NCBI GenBank assembly: GCA_037954235.1
Contig: JBBMOA010000014.1
Coordinates: 17,818,773 to 17,882,772 of the forward strand
Reading direction: 5' to 3'
DNA length: 64,000 nt
Source of the DNA: Aulostomus chinensis
Lineage: Eukaryota > Chordata > Actinopteri > Syngnathiformes > Aulostomidae
Below are positions 13,001-25,569 of the stretch, piece after piece. The notes under the pieces were generated by a model. It searched no databases. It had not been told where the DNA came from and was given only the letters and a program-made list of their open reading frames with translations. The stretch's first letter is position 1. Each line of letters opens with the position of its first letter. The position numbers were made by a program, and so were the translations under genes.

Positions 13001-16000
13001 AATCACTGCTTATTTTGAAGGTGCTTCAGATGGTAGAAACCTACAGGAAGCTATAATAAGCCAAATGTCCATTTCATTCATATTGTAAATAATATCGAAT
13101 TTTAAAATACTAAACATAAATAAACCACTGTTAAAGTTGTCCAAATTTATTTACAGCATTATCTGTAAACAATTCATATTTTTTTTGTATTCCATCCATC
13201 TGTGGGTGTCCAAAGCACGATCCACTGCCACATCAAACCCCATTCTTTCCCAATTTCAAGTTAATTTGATTCCTCCTCCTTTTTTCAAGAGACAAAGGAA
13301 GATGGTGGAGCTGGTTGATTTGTCAGAAACTGAGCTGTGTCATAGTTTTAGATCTGAACTAAAGGTTGAGGGAGATGTGGGTTAAGTCCACCTGACCCAC
13401 TGGTTAAAAATATTCCAGCATAATGGGGACAGAGACTTGATAGTCAGGAGGAGGAGGAGACTCTGTTCCTCATTCTGGTTTTCCTCTTCCTTCTGCTTTG
13501 ACATATGACATCTGGTGCATGTCGATTGAATCCGTCAGAGAGGACCTCTTGTATATTACAAATGGTAGCATAGAGCCTGCTGGTTATTGGGCTTGGTGTA
13601 ATGAGTGTGAAGGATGCACATTAAAATTATTTGTCGCTCTTGAAAGGATATGTAGAACTGCTTTCATCAGTTTAGCACTTCTTTTGCAAAAGTCTATACA
13701 AGAAACAAACCGTTTTTAAAATTTAAAGGGAAAAAAAAAAAGTTAAATAATTCAGTGCAGGGAAATATTTGAAGAATAACTTAATATGATCAGGAGAAAA
13801 GCCAAAAAAAAAAACCTTCAATTGTATCTTTTCCATTTCGAGCCAAACACACTACTGTGTTCCTCCAGTTGATAGACACCAAAAACTAAATGAGAGCTTG
13901 GACAGAGGCAGACTCTGAATTAATTACAATATTGCTCCTAAACCTTTACTGGGGGATCTCACAAGTTCAGTAGATCAAAAAGGTAATGATACACAAAAAC
14001 AGGTGTGATTCATGTTTTAGGTATATAGCCAGTAACACAATACTGCAAATGATTGCATGATTATGCATTTGACACCACAGTTTGTTAATGTATGATTCTG
14101 AATAAGGGCTCAGAGGTAGAGTGGCCGTCTAGCAACCAAAGGGTTGCTGGTTGCATCCTCACTCCAGGTGACAATCCAAGTGTCCTTGAGGAAGATACTG
14201 AGCCCCTAATTGCTCCTGATGGCCCTTCGACGGACTGGAGACCCGTCCAGGGTGAACCCTGCCTCTCGCCCAATGTCAGCTGGGATGGGCTCCAGCCCCC
14301 CACCCCGCAACCCTTAACGGATAAGTGGTATAGAAAATGGATGGATGGATGATTCTGAATAAGAAGAATGAGTTGCAGACAGGAGAGTGAAGGTGGGAGA
14401 GCGTTCGCTCTTACCTGGTGATGTACTGCTGGATGCAGTCGAAGCTGCCCTGCGGGTTGTCTCTGCCCACATTTGACAGGTAAAAAGTAAATGTTTGCAG
14501 CTCATTGGAATTTTCTGACCGTGGTATTGAAATCTTCTGTTGAAGAAGAAAAAGAAACAGAAAACCATATAAAAACAAAAAGGAGATTTTTTTTTTAGGT
14601 TATAAAAAAACAGCAAAACAAAACATCCAAAGACAAACTCCACACTTCAGAATGCTGAATCCTTCAAATCAGTTTGTTCTTCTGCAGTTTTGCAGTGTGA
14701 TCCATCTTAATACATGATAAACAGATACCTCCCAGACAAACATTTGTTAATTGAAAAGCTTTTTTTTCATCAGTATGTTCAGTGCTAGGCATATCCCAGC
14801 CTGATCACATTATCAGAAATCTGGATTGACCAACACATTTTAAACTAATTGGAATCGGAGGAAAAAAAATCTTTTTTTTTTTTTTTAAATGCAGGAAATA
14901 ATTATAGCAATGCTCACGTTTTGGACGCATGGGGAAGTAGAAAGAGACTGCGAAACAACAAAAGGCTTAATTTTAAGTTACAAGGCATTAAATCAATCAT
15001 CATCAAATGTTAAATCTTACTCTATTTACAGCAGATGGGTAAGTAGCAGTAGCTGGTAACACGGGGCTCACGTGAAGCTGACATCTGAAGGCAATGAAAA
15101 TGTCTGCGGTTTAAAAATATTTTAAGACTGAAAAGCAAAACAGTGCTCAAGCCACATGTAATGTTTGTTTGTCAGGTGGCGGAATGCCCGATTTGCAAAC
15201 ACACAGCCCCATACTCACTTCATTCAGACAGACACTGAGCTAACTGACTCTAAAAGAGACTGTGAAAAATGGGAGAAATTGCCCATGGACAGCACTGGAT
15301 GACCAGCTGTTGTCTGTAGTAGCAAATGTGGGATTTTGCTGTCCTCTGGAGCACTTTCAGCAAATATGAGATTCCGTCTCGCCACTGCTTTACCGACACA
15401 GCTCTGCTGGCCATATATGACAAGCTTCATAACCACCCAAGTAAGTCCTTTTGTCATACATGCCTGCTTTTGGGTTTACCACTGATTTCTTTGTGCTGCA
15501 CCACTGCTAACTTATAAAAAAACTGTATTTTGTTTAATTGGTTTAAAACCAGGCGGCACAGTGGTGCAGTGTTTAGCACTGTCGCCTCACAGCAAGAAGG
15601 TTCCGGGTTTGAGCCCCGGCTCGGACATGGGGTCTTTCTGTGTGGAGTCTCACCAGGTACTCCGGCTTCTTCCCACAGTCCAAAGACATCAAGAGAGGAC
15701 GAGGCTGATTGATACTCTAAATTGACTGTAGGTGTGACTGTGAGTGTGAATGGTTGTCTGTCTCTATGTGTTGGTCCTGAGATGGACTGGTGACCTGTCC
15801 AGGGTGAACCCCGCCTCTCGCCCAAAGGCTGCTGGGATAGGCTCCCCGGCGACCCTTAACAGGATAAGCAGTAGAAAACGGATGGATGGATGGATGGTTT
15901 AAAACCAATGCTGCACTCAAAGCACTCAGATACTCAAAGTCAAATGACTCTGAGGCAAAAAAAGAAAAAAGAAAAAAGTGTTCAGGAAATCCTTATTCAG

Positions 16001-19000
16001 TTCTGAAAACAAAAGTCAGTGAGTCCATCTTCAAATATTGGTCTGGACAGGGCAAAGCTGTAGATAAGCTGCAGATATAAAACTAACCCACTGTCTAAGT
16101 CCACTGTCTCCTATCTTATTTCTGCGAGTACTGTCTACTAGTGTTGTCATGATACTGGATTTCACACTTCGATGCGATATTTTGAAAAATACTGATTTTC
16201 GATTCGATTTTCAATACTATGCAACCACTCAGAATTTTGTGCAACAATGTTTTTTATTTAAAGAAAAATTAAGAACTTTATTCTTGAGGTAGAGAACTTT
16301 TTCAAGTTATTCTTTACACATTAACAGCATGCAAATAAGTTTTAATATGTGTAACCTACTGTCGATTAGCTTTAGCTAGCGCTCGCTAACAAAATAACAT
16401 GTTAAAGTAAACACCAATAGATGTGATAACTCAAGGCGACACATACTTCAAGTTATACTGTTATCAACCTCTATACCTCTAAATCTATACAGGTCCGGGT
16501 GTTTTGTCTTGGAGGTGCTTTGCTAAATTCGTCGTGTTCGCTCATTTTTTCGGCACAGCTCTGTTGCATCTCTTGCATATGGGCTTGCTACTGTCCTTTG
16601 GCTTTCCTTGTTCATCCGACTCAAATCCAAAGAACCTCCAAACAGCACTTCTGCTGTTTTGTTTATTTATCAAAACTGGTTGCGAAGGTCCTGCAGATGC
16701 CATCTCATGGCAGCTTACACACGTAGTGTTGACACACACACACACACAAAAATACAACCAGCGGTGTTTGTGTGAGCGAGTGTCTCCGTCTCTACGAGGC
16801 AGGAGGGGAGGGGGAGGGGCTGCTGCACAATGGCTCGCTCCCCAGGGCAGCGCTCTGTCTGTTTGTGTGTGTGTGTGTGTGTTTGCGGCGGCGCATGTGT
16901 GAACCAAGGAGGCAGGTTGAGTATTGAAACTATGGAAAAGTCATTTTGTACCGTTTTTATTTTTCAAAATCGATATTTAATCGATATTTTCAACCCTTCT
17001 GTCCACTGACTGCAGAGTTCCTGATTGCATTCAGAACTGCAGGTTAATCATGATAACATAGGTTCAATTGGTATTCCTACAATCATTGGCTTTTGACACA
17101 TATTTATGCGCATTTTATTGCACCCCATAATTATCACTATGCCACTACAGATGTTTCTTTGAAGAAATAATAGATGTGTTAACCAGTCAACAAGTGCTGC
17201 CAACCTAAATAAACCTCAATCAGAAAGCTGACTGACAAGTGACGGCTGTGATTTAAATGCGAATTGTTCTTCAGAGTGCATCTTGAACTACCAGCAGGGG
17301 AAAATGTTTAACAGTGCAAAGAAGTTAGTCAGTAATCTTCTTAGAGAGCTGCATGAAAGGGGGAGGGAGCAGAGAAAACACTGGGTAAAACTGAAACTAT
17401 GCCACATTTCTACTTTCTGCTGCAAAATACACCTGAAAAACAAAAACACTTTTTTTTTTTCAAATCCCATTTGTTCTCACATTTTGCACACAAATTTGTT
17501 CATACGACTATTAGCGAGCAAAATAAGATCATTTATCTCTTGCATGGGTGCAGACTATCAAGGTACTGATTAAAAGCTATAATCGCGAGTCAGGTGTTCC
17601 TGTTATTGGGGCTGATTAAGGGTCAGTCCAAATCCTCCACGTGTATTACACATCACAATGCCACCGATGTCACAAGCGCACAGGGAGAAAGCTTGCGGAC
17701 ATTTTGTGCCCCCCCCCCCAAATATGTTGGTCATGTGACCAATCCACCACATTCCTCTGACACCAGGTCAGGATTACAACACTCTTCTGCTGCCTCTGCA
17801 TGACAACACTCCAACACTTAGACAGATGATGAGGAATGTGTTTGAACTGGGGAATCTCTACACAGACAGTTCACAGCCAGCTGAGCGAAGCTCTCCAAAT
17901 CTCAATTATTGTTGTCTGTATTCCAGTTACAGGTTTAAGGGTACAGGTATTCTTAAACAGATCCATACAGGATTTCAGGGACATTGCAGATGTGCAGCAA
18001 ATGCAGTAACAACAGTAGGTTGTTTTGTATGTGGAACTCACTTCAAAATACGAGCCTAACATCCGAAATACACTGGGTCCTCAACGTGTAACTTTAGCAT
18101 AAGAAAGGCTGTTGCAATCAATAAATCAATGTGATCTAATCTCAAACTTGCCAGTTTTGCTTGTGCATGATCTTTATTTTTCATGACAGGTCTATTTTTT
18201 TTCCTTACCAGGCAACCACTAGGCCCTCTAAGCTTATAATGAAGGAAACGTCACACAAGTGTGTATAAATTTTAAGTGTTTAAAGATGATTCAAATAAAG
18301 ACTGCATTGTATCAGAGGCAAACGAGTTAGAAACCGAACATTGTGTTGCATGCTTATCCAACATTGAAATACATCCATCAAATCATTGTATATAAATGAT
18401 GCTGTATTAATAGTTCACACAGAGAACTGATCATGTCTATGGAAAACAGTGTTGATGTAAACAATAGAACAGAGTCTCCTGCTTAAAACTCTTCAGAACA
18501 TAAAGCTAGGAGACCTCAGCTGCCCACAGCACTGATGGTGCTGGTGGAGCAGGTTGAAACAACACAAAACAAACCCCCCCCCCCCACTAATAATAAAGAT
18601 AGCTTTCAAGATTAGTGATGGCATTGAAAGATTTCAAACCTTACCTATGTCATGAATATCTTAAAAATAGTAAAAGCATTAAACGTTGCTATTTCTTGGA
18701 CGACGGGAGACAAAACAATCACCTTCATCTGTCTGTCATTCTTTTCTGAATGACGACAACATTTTCCAGGGAAGCTGTTCCGATTTTCCTAAATCATGGG
18801 ACACATTTTTTAGCATTTTTAATGATGGGAAACAGATTGTATAATGGTGCATATGACTGCTTTGAAATGGTTTGGGTGAAGCTCTTATCATTGACGTGTC
18901 TGCCTCCGCCTCTGTTCACCGCACATGTGAAGGCTGCAGGTGGCCAACTATAAATAAATGCCCTTTATTTGCCTTCTGTTTGCTCCACTACTGCAAAACA

Positions 19001-22000
19001 TGACATGCACTGCCTCTGTATCCGCTCACCTGAAATAAAACAGAAAAATAAATCTGATATACTTTAAAAATAAAATCACAGTTACCAACAATGGACACAC
19101 CTGACTTAACCTATTAAGGCTTCAATGGGAATCTACGGTCACTGTATGTGGTACTCTGGAGTTTTTGACCACTGGTGCTGTAGAGCAATGATTTACTAGT
19201 GGGGCCTTGCATGTGCAAGAGGACAAATAAGCACAGGTGACATGATACACACGACTGGCTCCAACACCATTTGACAGGTGGTGCTGACACAGCAACAGAC
19301 ACAGATAAACATAAGGAAAGTGTTAACATGGATGTCAACAAATGCTCTTCTAATTGGGTTTGCAGCATACGGGTGTTAAATAGCAGCTAAACATTCCAAG
19401 GATATAAAAACAGGATGTTTGAGGCAATTAAATGTGTGTGACATCTGTGAGGAGGAGGAGGAAAAACTAGGATGCCATCTCTACTATTCCATAGTGTCGC
19501 AAAACACCAAAATGCATGCTCTTGCAGAAACACGGATGAGATTCATGTGTGAATTCAGGGATGATTAAGAGATAAAAGAACTGAGTGTGAGGTGAAGCGC
19601 AGAGGACTGACTCAATTCACTCACTGACTCACATTGTAGAGGACCAGAGTGAGAAGAGGACAAAGCTCCTCCACACCAAATGGCTCTGAGCTTCCAGTTA
19701 AACAAATCTCAGTGTTAAACTGGGCTTCAGGACCACCGGCAGCAGCCACAGTTTAGAAAAACTTTTCAGGGGGGCTGTTATAAGCTATGTACACTGTCAC
19801 AAATAGAATGAAACAAAACAGCCAACCAGACAAAGAAGGCTGTTGTGTTTATGTTAACAAAGTATAACCCAAGCAGCACTTGAAGATGGATGTGGAAAAA
19901 AAGAATGGTGAAGCAGACAGGAAGACGAGGAGATGATGCTAAATGCCCCAAAATAGGACCACAAAGTGATAAAAAATATATGCATGCTAACATAGCACTG
20001 TTATCCTTCCCATCAAAAGCACAAAATTAACCCAAAATAAATTTCAAATCCTTTTTCATTTGAACTGCTCAATATCCATCAGAACACGGAATTTAATCAT
20101 AGTTATAATTTGCCTCCATCTCCTCATGCATCGCCTGAATAAGAAACATCACTGCGTTGACACAAAACACATTCAGAGCACAGCCAGAACTTTGTAATGA
20201 TACTGGTCACGTATTTGGACACTGATGTGATGACTTTATGACTACGGATCACACTTCTGCAAAGTAGCCGCTCGTTAACTTTTCGCTTTTATTCGCGGCT
20301 GAATTGTCATTTTTGCCTCACCACATCATGTATGTAAAATAAATGTTTCTATTCTTACTGAATCAGTTGTCTGGTTGTTTTCAAGCCATCCCTAATTTCT
20401 ACATTTGATTTCATGCCCGAGTTGGTCACATTTTTGATTGGAAGTTTGCTATTGCAGGTGGAGGGAGTGGTTAATTGTATAATAAGGGTACATATTGTAC
20501 TGAGCAGTTGTTGGCTAATTTCTTGAGATGCATATGCAAGAAAATACACTACGATGTGGGAAATGAAGTCTGTCACTAAAAATCTTGAGTGACCAGACTG
20601 TGGCTATAGTTTGCACTGTATTTCCTGACCAGACGGATTGGGATCCTGGTGTTGAAATCACAAGTATGTTTGATTCCAATGTGATATACCTCATCACATG
20701 AACATCACAAGCACGGGGGATTCTGACATTTAACTGCTGGCCAACACAGTTTATCAAAGCATAAAAAAATCCACTTCAGTAACAGTTTTACTTGCAAATA
20801 GATAGCAGGCGCATCGGACAACGGGTACATTAAAACTAGAAATGTGTTGAGTCCAGACTTAATCTTTCTCATGGCAACGACTTTGATTAATACTTTCCCC
20901 AGTGTGTGTGTATTAATACATGACTTTTCACCTGCATTATTTAAAGCTCTAGTCATTACTTTCACAAACAAATGAATGTCTTGTGTTCAAGCATTTGCCA
21001 AACAAGTTCTCGCACTGTTCATTAAGCTCATCACCCTCAGGTAAGTCTCCCGGCATTTCACATTGTACTGTGTTTTTCACATTTTTTTCCGGTGACATTG
21101 AGAAAAAGGTAACTCTTGTGTCTCTCCGATTATAAGAACCTCCAACATCAACTCAGCACCAGCTACAAATACAGTTTACACTGACTGACATGACGTACAC
21201 CCCACTGGGTATAGAGATTAAAGTTACGCACCCGAATTTACAAATAATAGATTTTGTTTGCAAGAGCAGCCATACTTTCTGTTTCTTTTTTAGGGAATTA
21301 CTGTTGCTCTGTACTTGTTTTTTTTTCGTTTTACTTTAAATCTTTACATTAAAATGTGAATTCCCCCACCCCCAATTTTTTTCATTACAAGAAATGTGGG
21401 CTTTGGATTTATGAAATACTTAATAAACAGTCAGAGATAGTTAACCTATGTTTTACTAGTTGAACCTATTATACAGTGCAGACAATGTCAGATACGCTAT
21501 GATGTAAAGACAGACAACTATGATGTACAGGGTGCTTGTTTTTTTTCCAAATAAAAATTTCAGACTTTATCCAGACTTTCAAAACTTCTATATTCCTTCC
21601 CCAAGACCTTAACCTTATGTATTTTATACTTGTGTGCCTACTTTTTTAGTTGAGATTGTCCCCGTTATGTTTAGTATAAAAGTTCAAGCTGAAAACATAG
21701 CTAGACAAGTTTTGATATACTGTATCGTCATTCCAGAATCAAGCAGTAAGCAAATCATATCATGTTCTTCTTCGTGTATTTCTAATTTTACAAGATTATG
21801 CGCCTTGGAGCATGCTCTCAAATTTGACTATGAGAGACAAGTTTTCCATACTTTATTAAGGCTTTCACACAAAATTCCATACTTTTCAAGGTCTGGAAAA
21901 CAGCTTCTCAAAATTCCATACTTTTTAAGGCTTTCAAGCCCTGCGCAAGCACCCTGATGTAAAGATAGATAAAAGTAATAACTGCTCATCAATAGTAATT

Positions 22001-25000
22001 AAGGTAAGTTTCCAATCATTGTGATAATCTTTTGAAATCATACTGCCAAGCCTTGCAGGCATGCATTATTATCTGTGAATGCTTTCAAAAAGATATGAAT
22101 TTTCTCCTGCTAGCACAAAACCTACACAAACAATACACAATAAAAAACAATAGCGAGGGAAAAAGCCCAGGAATACCCATTAGTGAGCATAAAATGAAAA
22201 CCTGCCAGTGAAACTTGAAAACACTGAATGAAGGCAACACACCCTCTCAACCAAAAACAAACTTTTTACAGGTTTTGCTAATGGTGTAAGTGAATTTTAA
22301 AAAGGCTGTCCAACCCCCTCCTTCTTGTTCTGCTTGCTACACTTACCATCTCATTCTGCATGGCATCGAGGACACAATGCCTATTTTCAGGTTGGAGTCA
22401 CCCGAAAGGACTAACCCCCACACAGTTAGTCTGGTACTCTCTGAGCCCAGAGGAGAGGAAATATAGCAATGGCCAAATGACCATGACGTGTGTATGTAGC
22501 AGAGGAAATATGAATGGAAGCAAACAACTAGTAAACACTTTGGAAGGATGGCAACTCTGTTTTCACGCTAATGTTCATGTGTGAAAACTCAACCATTTTG
22601 AAATGCCCCCCCCCCCCCCCAAAAAAACCCCAAACCAAACAAAAACAAAAGTCCAACTCATTTTTTTTCAGCCAGCAAAGCTATTCAGAAGACTCTCTCT
22701 CTCATGGACTACTGCCAATTCAACATGCTCAAACAACAAGGGATAACGGTTGACTCATGCCAAGGGTGCCAGGGCTGAAAACCACACATCCACTTGATGA
22801 TGGTAAATGCCATCATCAAAAGCCTGGTTTGTCAGGAGCTTTCGACACGCAAGCAGTGATGTTGGTGTTATTTTGTCATGCCTAACCAAGACTCTATGGT
22901 TTGCCATTTATTGCCATGGGACATGGGTGGCTTCTGTTTTCCATGTACGAACCACTGAATGTAGTCAACTTGAAACATTTGTCTCTTAAGACAGTGCTCT
23001 TTCTGGCTTTGACATTTGCCAAAATGAGTCAGTGACATTCACAAGCTCTCGGTATATCCTTTGTGCACTCATTTTGCCCCAGAATGTGTCTCACTGAAGA
23101 TTATCAAGCATTCGTGCCCAGGATGGTTGGATTGTGTCCTCCCATTGACCTTATTGCATTCTCTGACCCACCTTTCCTTCCCCAGAAGAACAGTGATTGT
23201 TCATACTTTGTCCAGTTTGTGCTTTATGCATCTAGGCATCTTAAGTGTTTCAGTGATGGGAAAACTTATGTGACCATCTCTCTCTCTCACTCTTTTTTTT
23301 TTATACTATACTGGACTGATCCCCATATGGAGGAGCCAATTTCTCTCACTCACTGGATTCAGGGTTTGATTTGCTAATAAAAGTCAGGGTTTGCAGGCAT
23401 CAGTGGGCCTGCAAGTTCATTTCCACATGTGACTTGGCTCCATCCCGGGACCCATTTAAAGATGTGAAATCGGTGCAAGCCGCTCTACACCCTCACCTTT
23501 GTTCAGTTGTTGAAACTGAACACCTCTCATAAGCGCCACATTGCACAGTGGTTGCTGGCAGAGGATCTGGAGTTGGAGTACCCGATGCTGCACATAGCTG
23601 CTCACTACTCTGTAAAGGATGGACTAAATGCCAGGGACAAATTTCCCAGTGCAATGTACTATGATAATAAAACCTCTTCTGAGACACACTTAAGCAACCA
23701 CCACTCAGGAGTTAGCTCTGTGCTTTAAGATATTTGTCTGGCATTACAGGAAAGGTCTGTATCCCACCATGAGAATACAAACAAATGTTCAGATTAAGAA
23801 CTTGAGGTTGCCTGTGTAACCCTGGTTCTCACAGTTGCATGTTTGAAGTGTCTTACCAGAGTTTATCTTGCTGTGGTGGAGCAGGAAAAAAAGGTGATTA
23901 TTTTTGAATAGTTCTGAATTACAGCACAAGCCGTCAGAGGTAGAAGGATGTACCTGAGGAGGACATTTTGATCACCAGCCATTAAGGTCTGAAGTGACCA
24001 GATGAAAATTTCTGAGGAATGAGCAACGTGGAAAATCCCACAGTGAGAGACCTCCCTCATGCTGTTCTAAGAACTGAGGTTACACAAGAAATGTAAAGTT
24101 TTCAGCCCAGGTTCTTCCTTTCAAAATGTGGAAAACATACTGGTATGCGTGCGCACTTCGTCAGCGGTGACAGATGAATGAATGTGAATGAAAGCTTCTG
24201 AGATCTCACTGCGACAACCGACCATCTGCTATGTAATTTAGCCACTTTCACACTTCTCACTAGCACTGCGATCTCAACAGTAACAGATTTGCCACCGGAG
24301 TGAGCCTGCTACATTTGTTAAATTCAAGCATTTCACTTCTCAAAAGATGAAAACATCGGATTATAAACATTTGTGCAACTGACAAGAATGATTCTGCAGA
24401 CACATATGCATGTACACATATATAAGCACATGTTCCCAACACATTTCAATGTAGGTCAAAAAGGAGATTTGAAGCAAGTCGATGACTAATTTTACCTGAA
24501 AATGATTATTTCCGAAACAATTAACCTGACAGAACACTCTGTAAAATGAAAGATTTTAAAAAGTACAGCCTCAGTGCTGGCTTTTGCACGGCACTGTTCC
24601 CATAACAAAGAGTGACTGCAATGACAGCCTCAAGAGGATCATACCTGAATGACTACGTGGTTTAGTAAAAGCCACTAGTGGCGTTTTTCTCACCTAAGAA
24701 TAGTTCACCAATTTTAAAGAGCACTTGATGCAATGTGAGTCTACATGAAATTATGATGTTCCATAGATATTATTTCAGGGAAGACAGACATTAGATAAAC
24801 CCAAAATTAGAATAGCCATAACCAATATTTGACAGCCAAATGCTTCAAGACAAAATGTACATGAAAAAAGTGAATGGCAGCACATTTTTGAGGCTGCTAC
24901 CTGAGTATTATCTGCAAGCACATTCTTGATGCAATTCTGGCCATGTTTCCAGAAAATGTAGAGCAAATTCTAAGTAAATTTTATAAATGCAGCGAAAGAG

Positions 25001-25535
25001 GGAATGGGAATTGCAACCATATTCGTCAAGTGGTCTTAAGTGGATAAACCAGATTTCATAGTACGTATCTCTGTCAGAAGACTGACGTATAAGCAGTGTT
25101 ACAACGGCTGCAACGGGCAGTGTAAAAGAAGAAAACATGGAAATAGAACAGGTCGGGCCATTGTTTTCACCATCTAAAGCCGATTACTAACAAATATAGA
25201 GATTGGTCTTGAGGAATTACTCCTGGTTTCTGTAACTGATCTTTGGTGCCAGCTAGTTTTGGTCAAGTTGCTATTCCTCTTGAGACAAAAGCAAAGTTTG
25301 GAAATACCAAGAAAGATGATGGCACCAGAATCAGCTGCTCAGTTATGCGAGTTAAAAATTCATTGCATCAGAAGTTGCTCAAATTAGGTGCTTCTCTCTC
25401 CCATTCTGCACATTCAGTCTTTTTCTATAAAACACACCTCAAGCAAGTACAAAATGTTTTTTGCACATTTCAGGTAGTTTTTACACATTATGCTGTTTCC
25501 ATCCCTTTACAGAAACATGTCTACTGACAGTGAGT

Positions 25536-25569
<34 letters not shown>

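Larger units (their letters stand above)
16139..16998 (-). mobile_element. hAT DNA transposon, short copy with BED zinc finger
   Basis: The 860-bp element is flanked by 8-bp direct repeats, ctgtctac (16131-16138) and ctgtccac (16999-17006), the hAT target-site length, with one mismatch. Ends are tagtgttg and, reversed, aagggttg (6 of 8 match). On the minus strand an ATG at 16703 opens MASAGPSQPVL, then VWRFFGFE and the C-x2-C of ICKRCNR, followed after one in-frame TGA (16544-16542) by NTTNLAKHL. That is a BED zinc finger. The catalytic domain is absent. The AT-rich subterminal arms contain atcgatatt motifs. CA/GT tracts at 16732 and 16865 lie inside it. Confidence 0.75.

Noticed and set aside
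16499..16902. Plus-strand frames across the hAT element.
   Set aside because: They are shadows of the minus-strand BED finger and of GT tracts.
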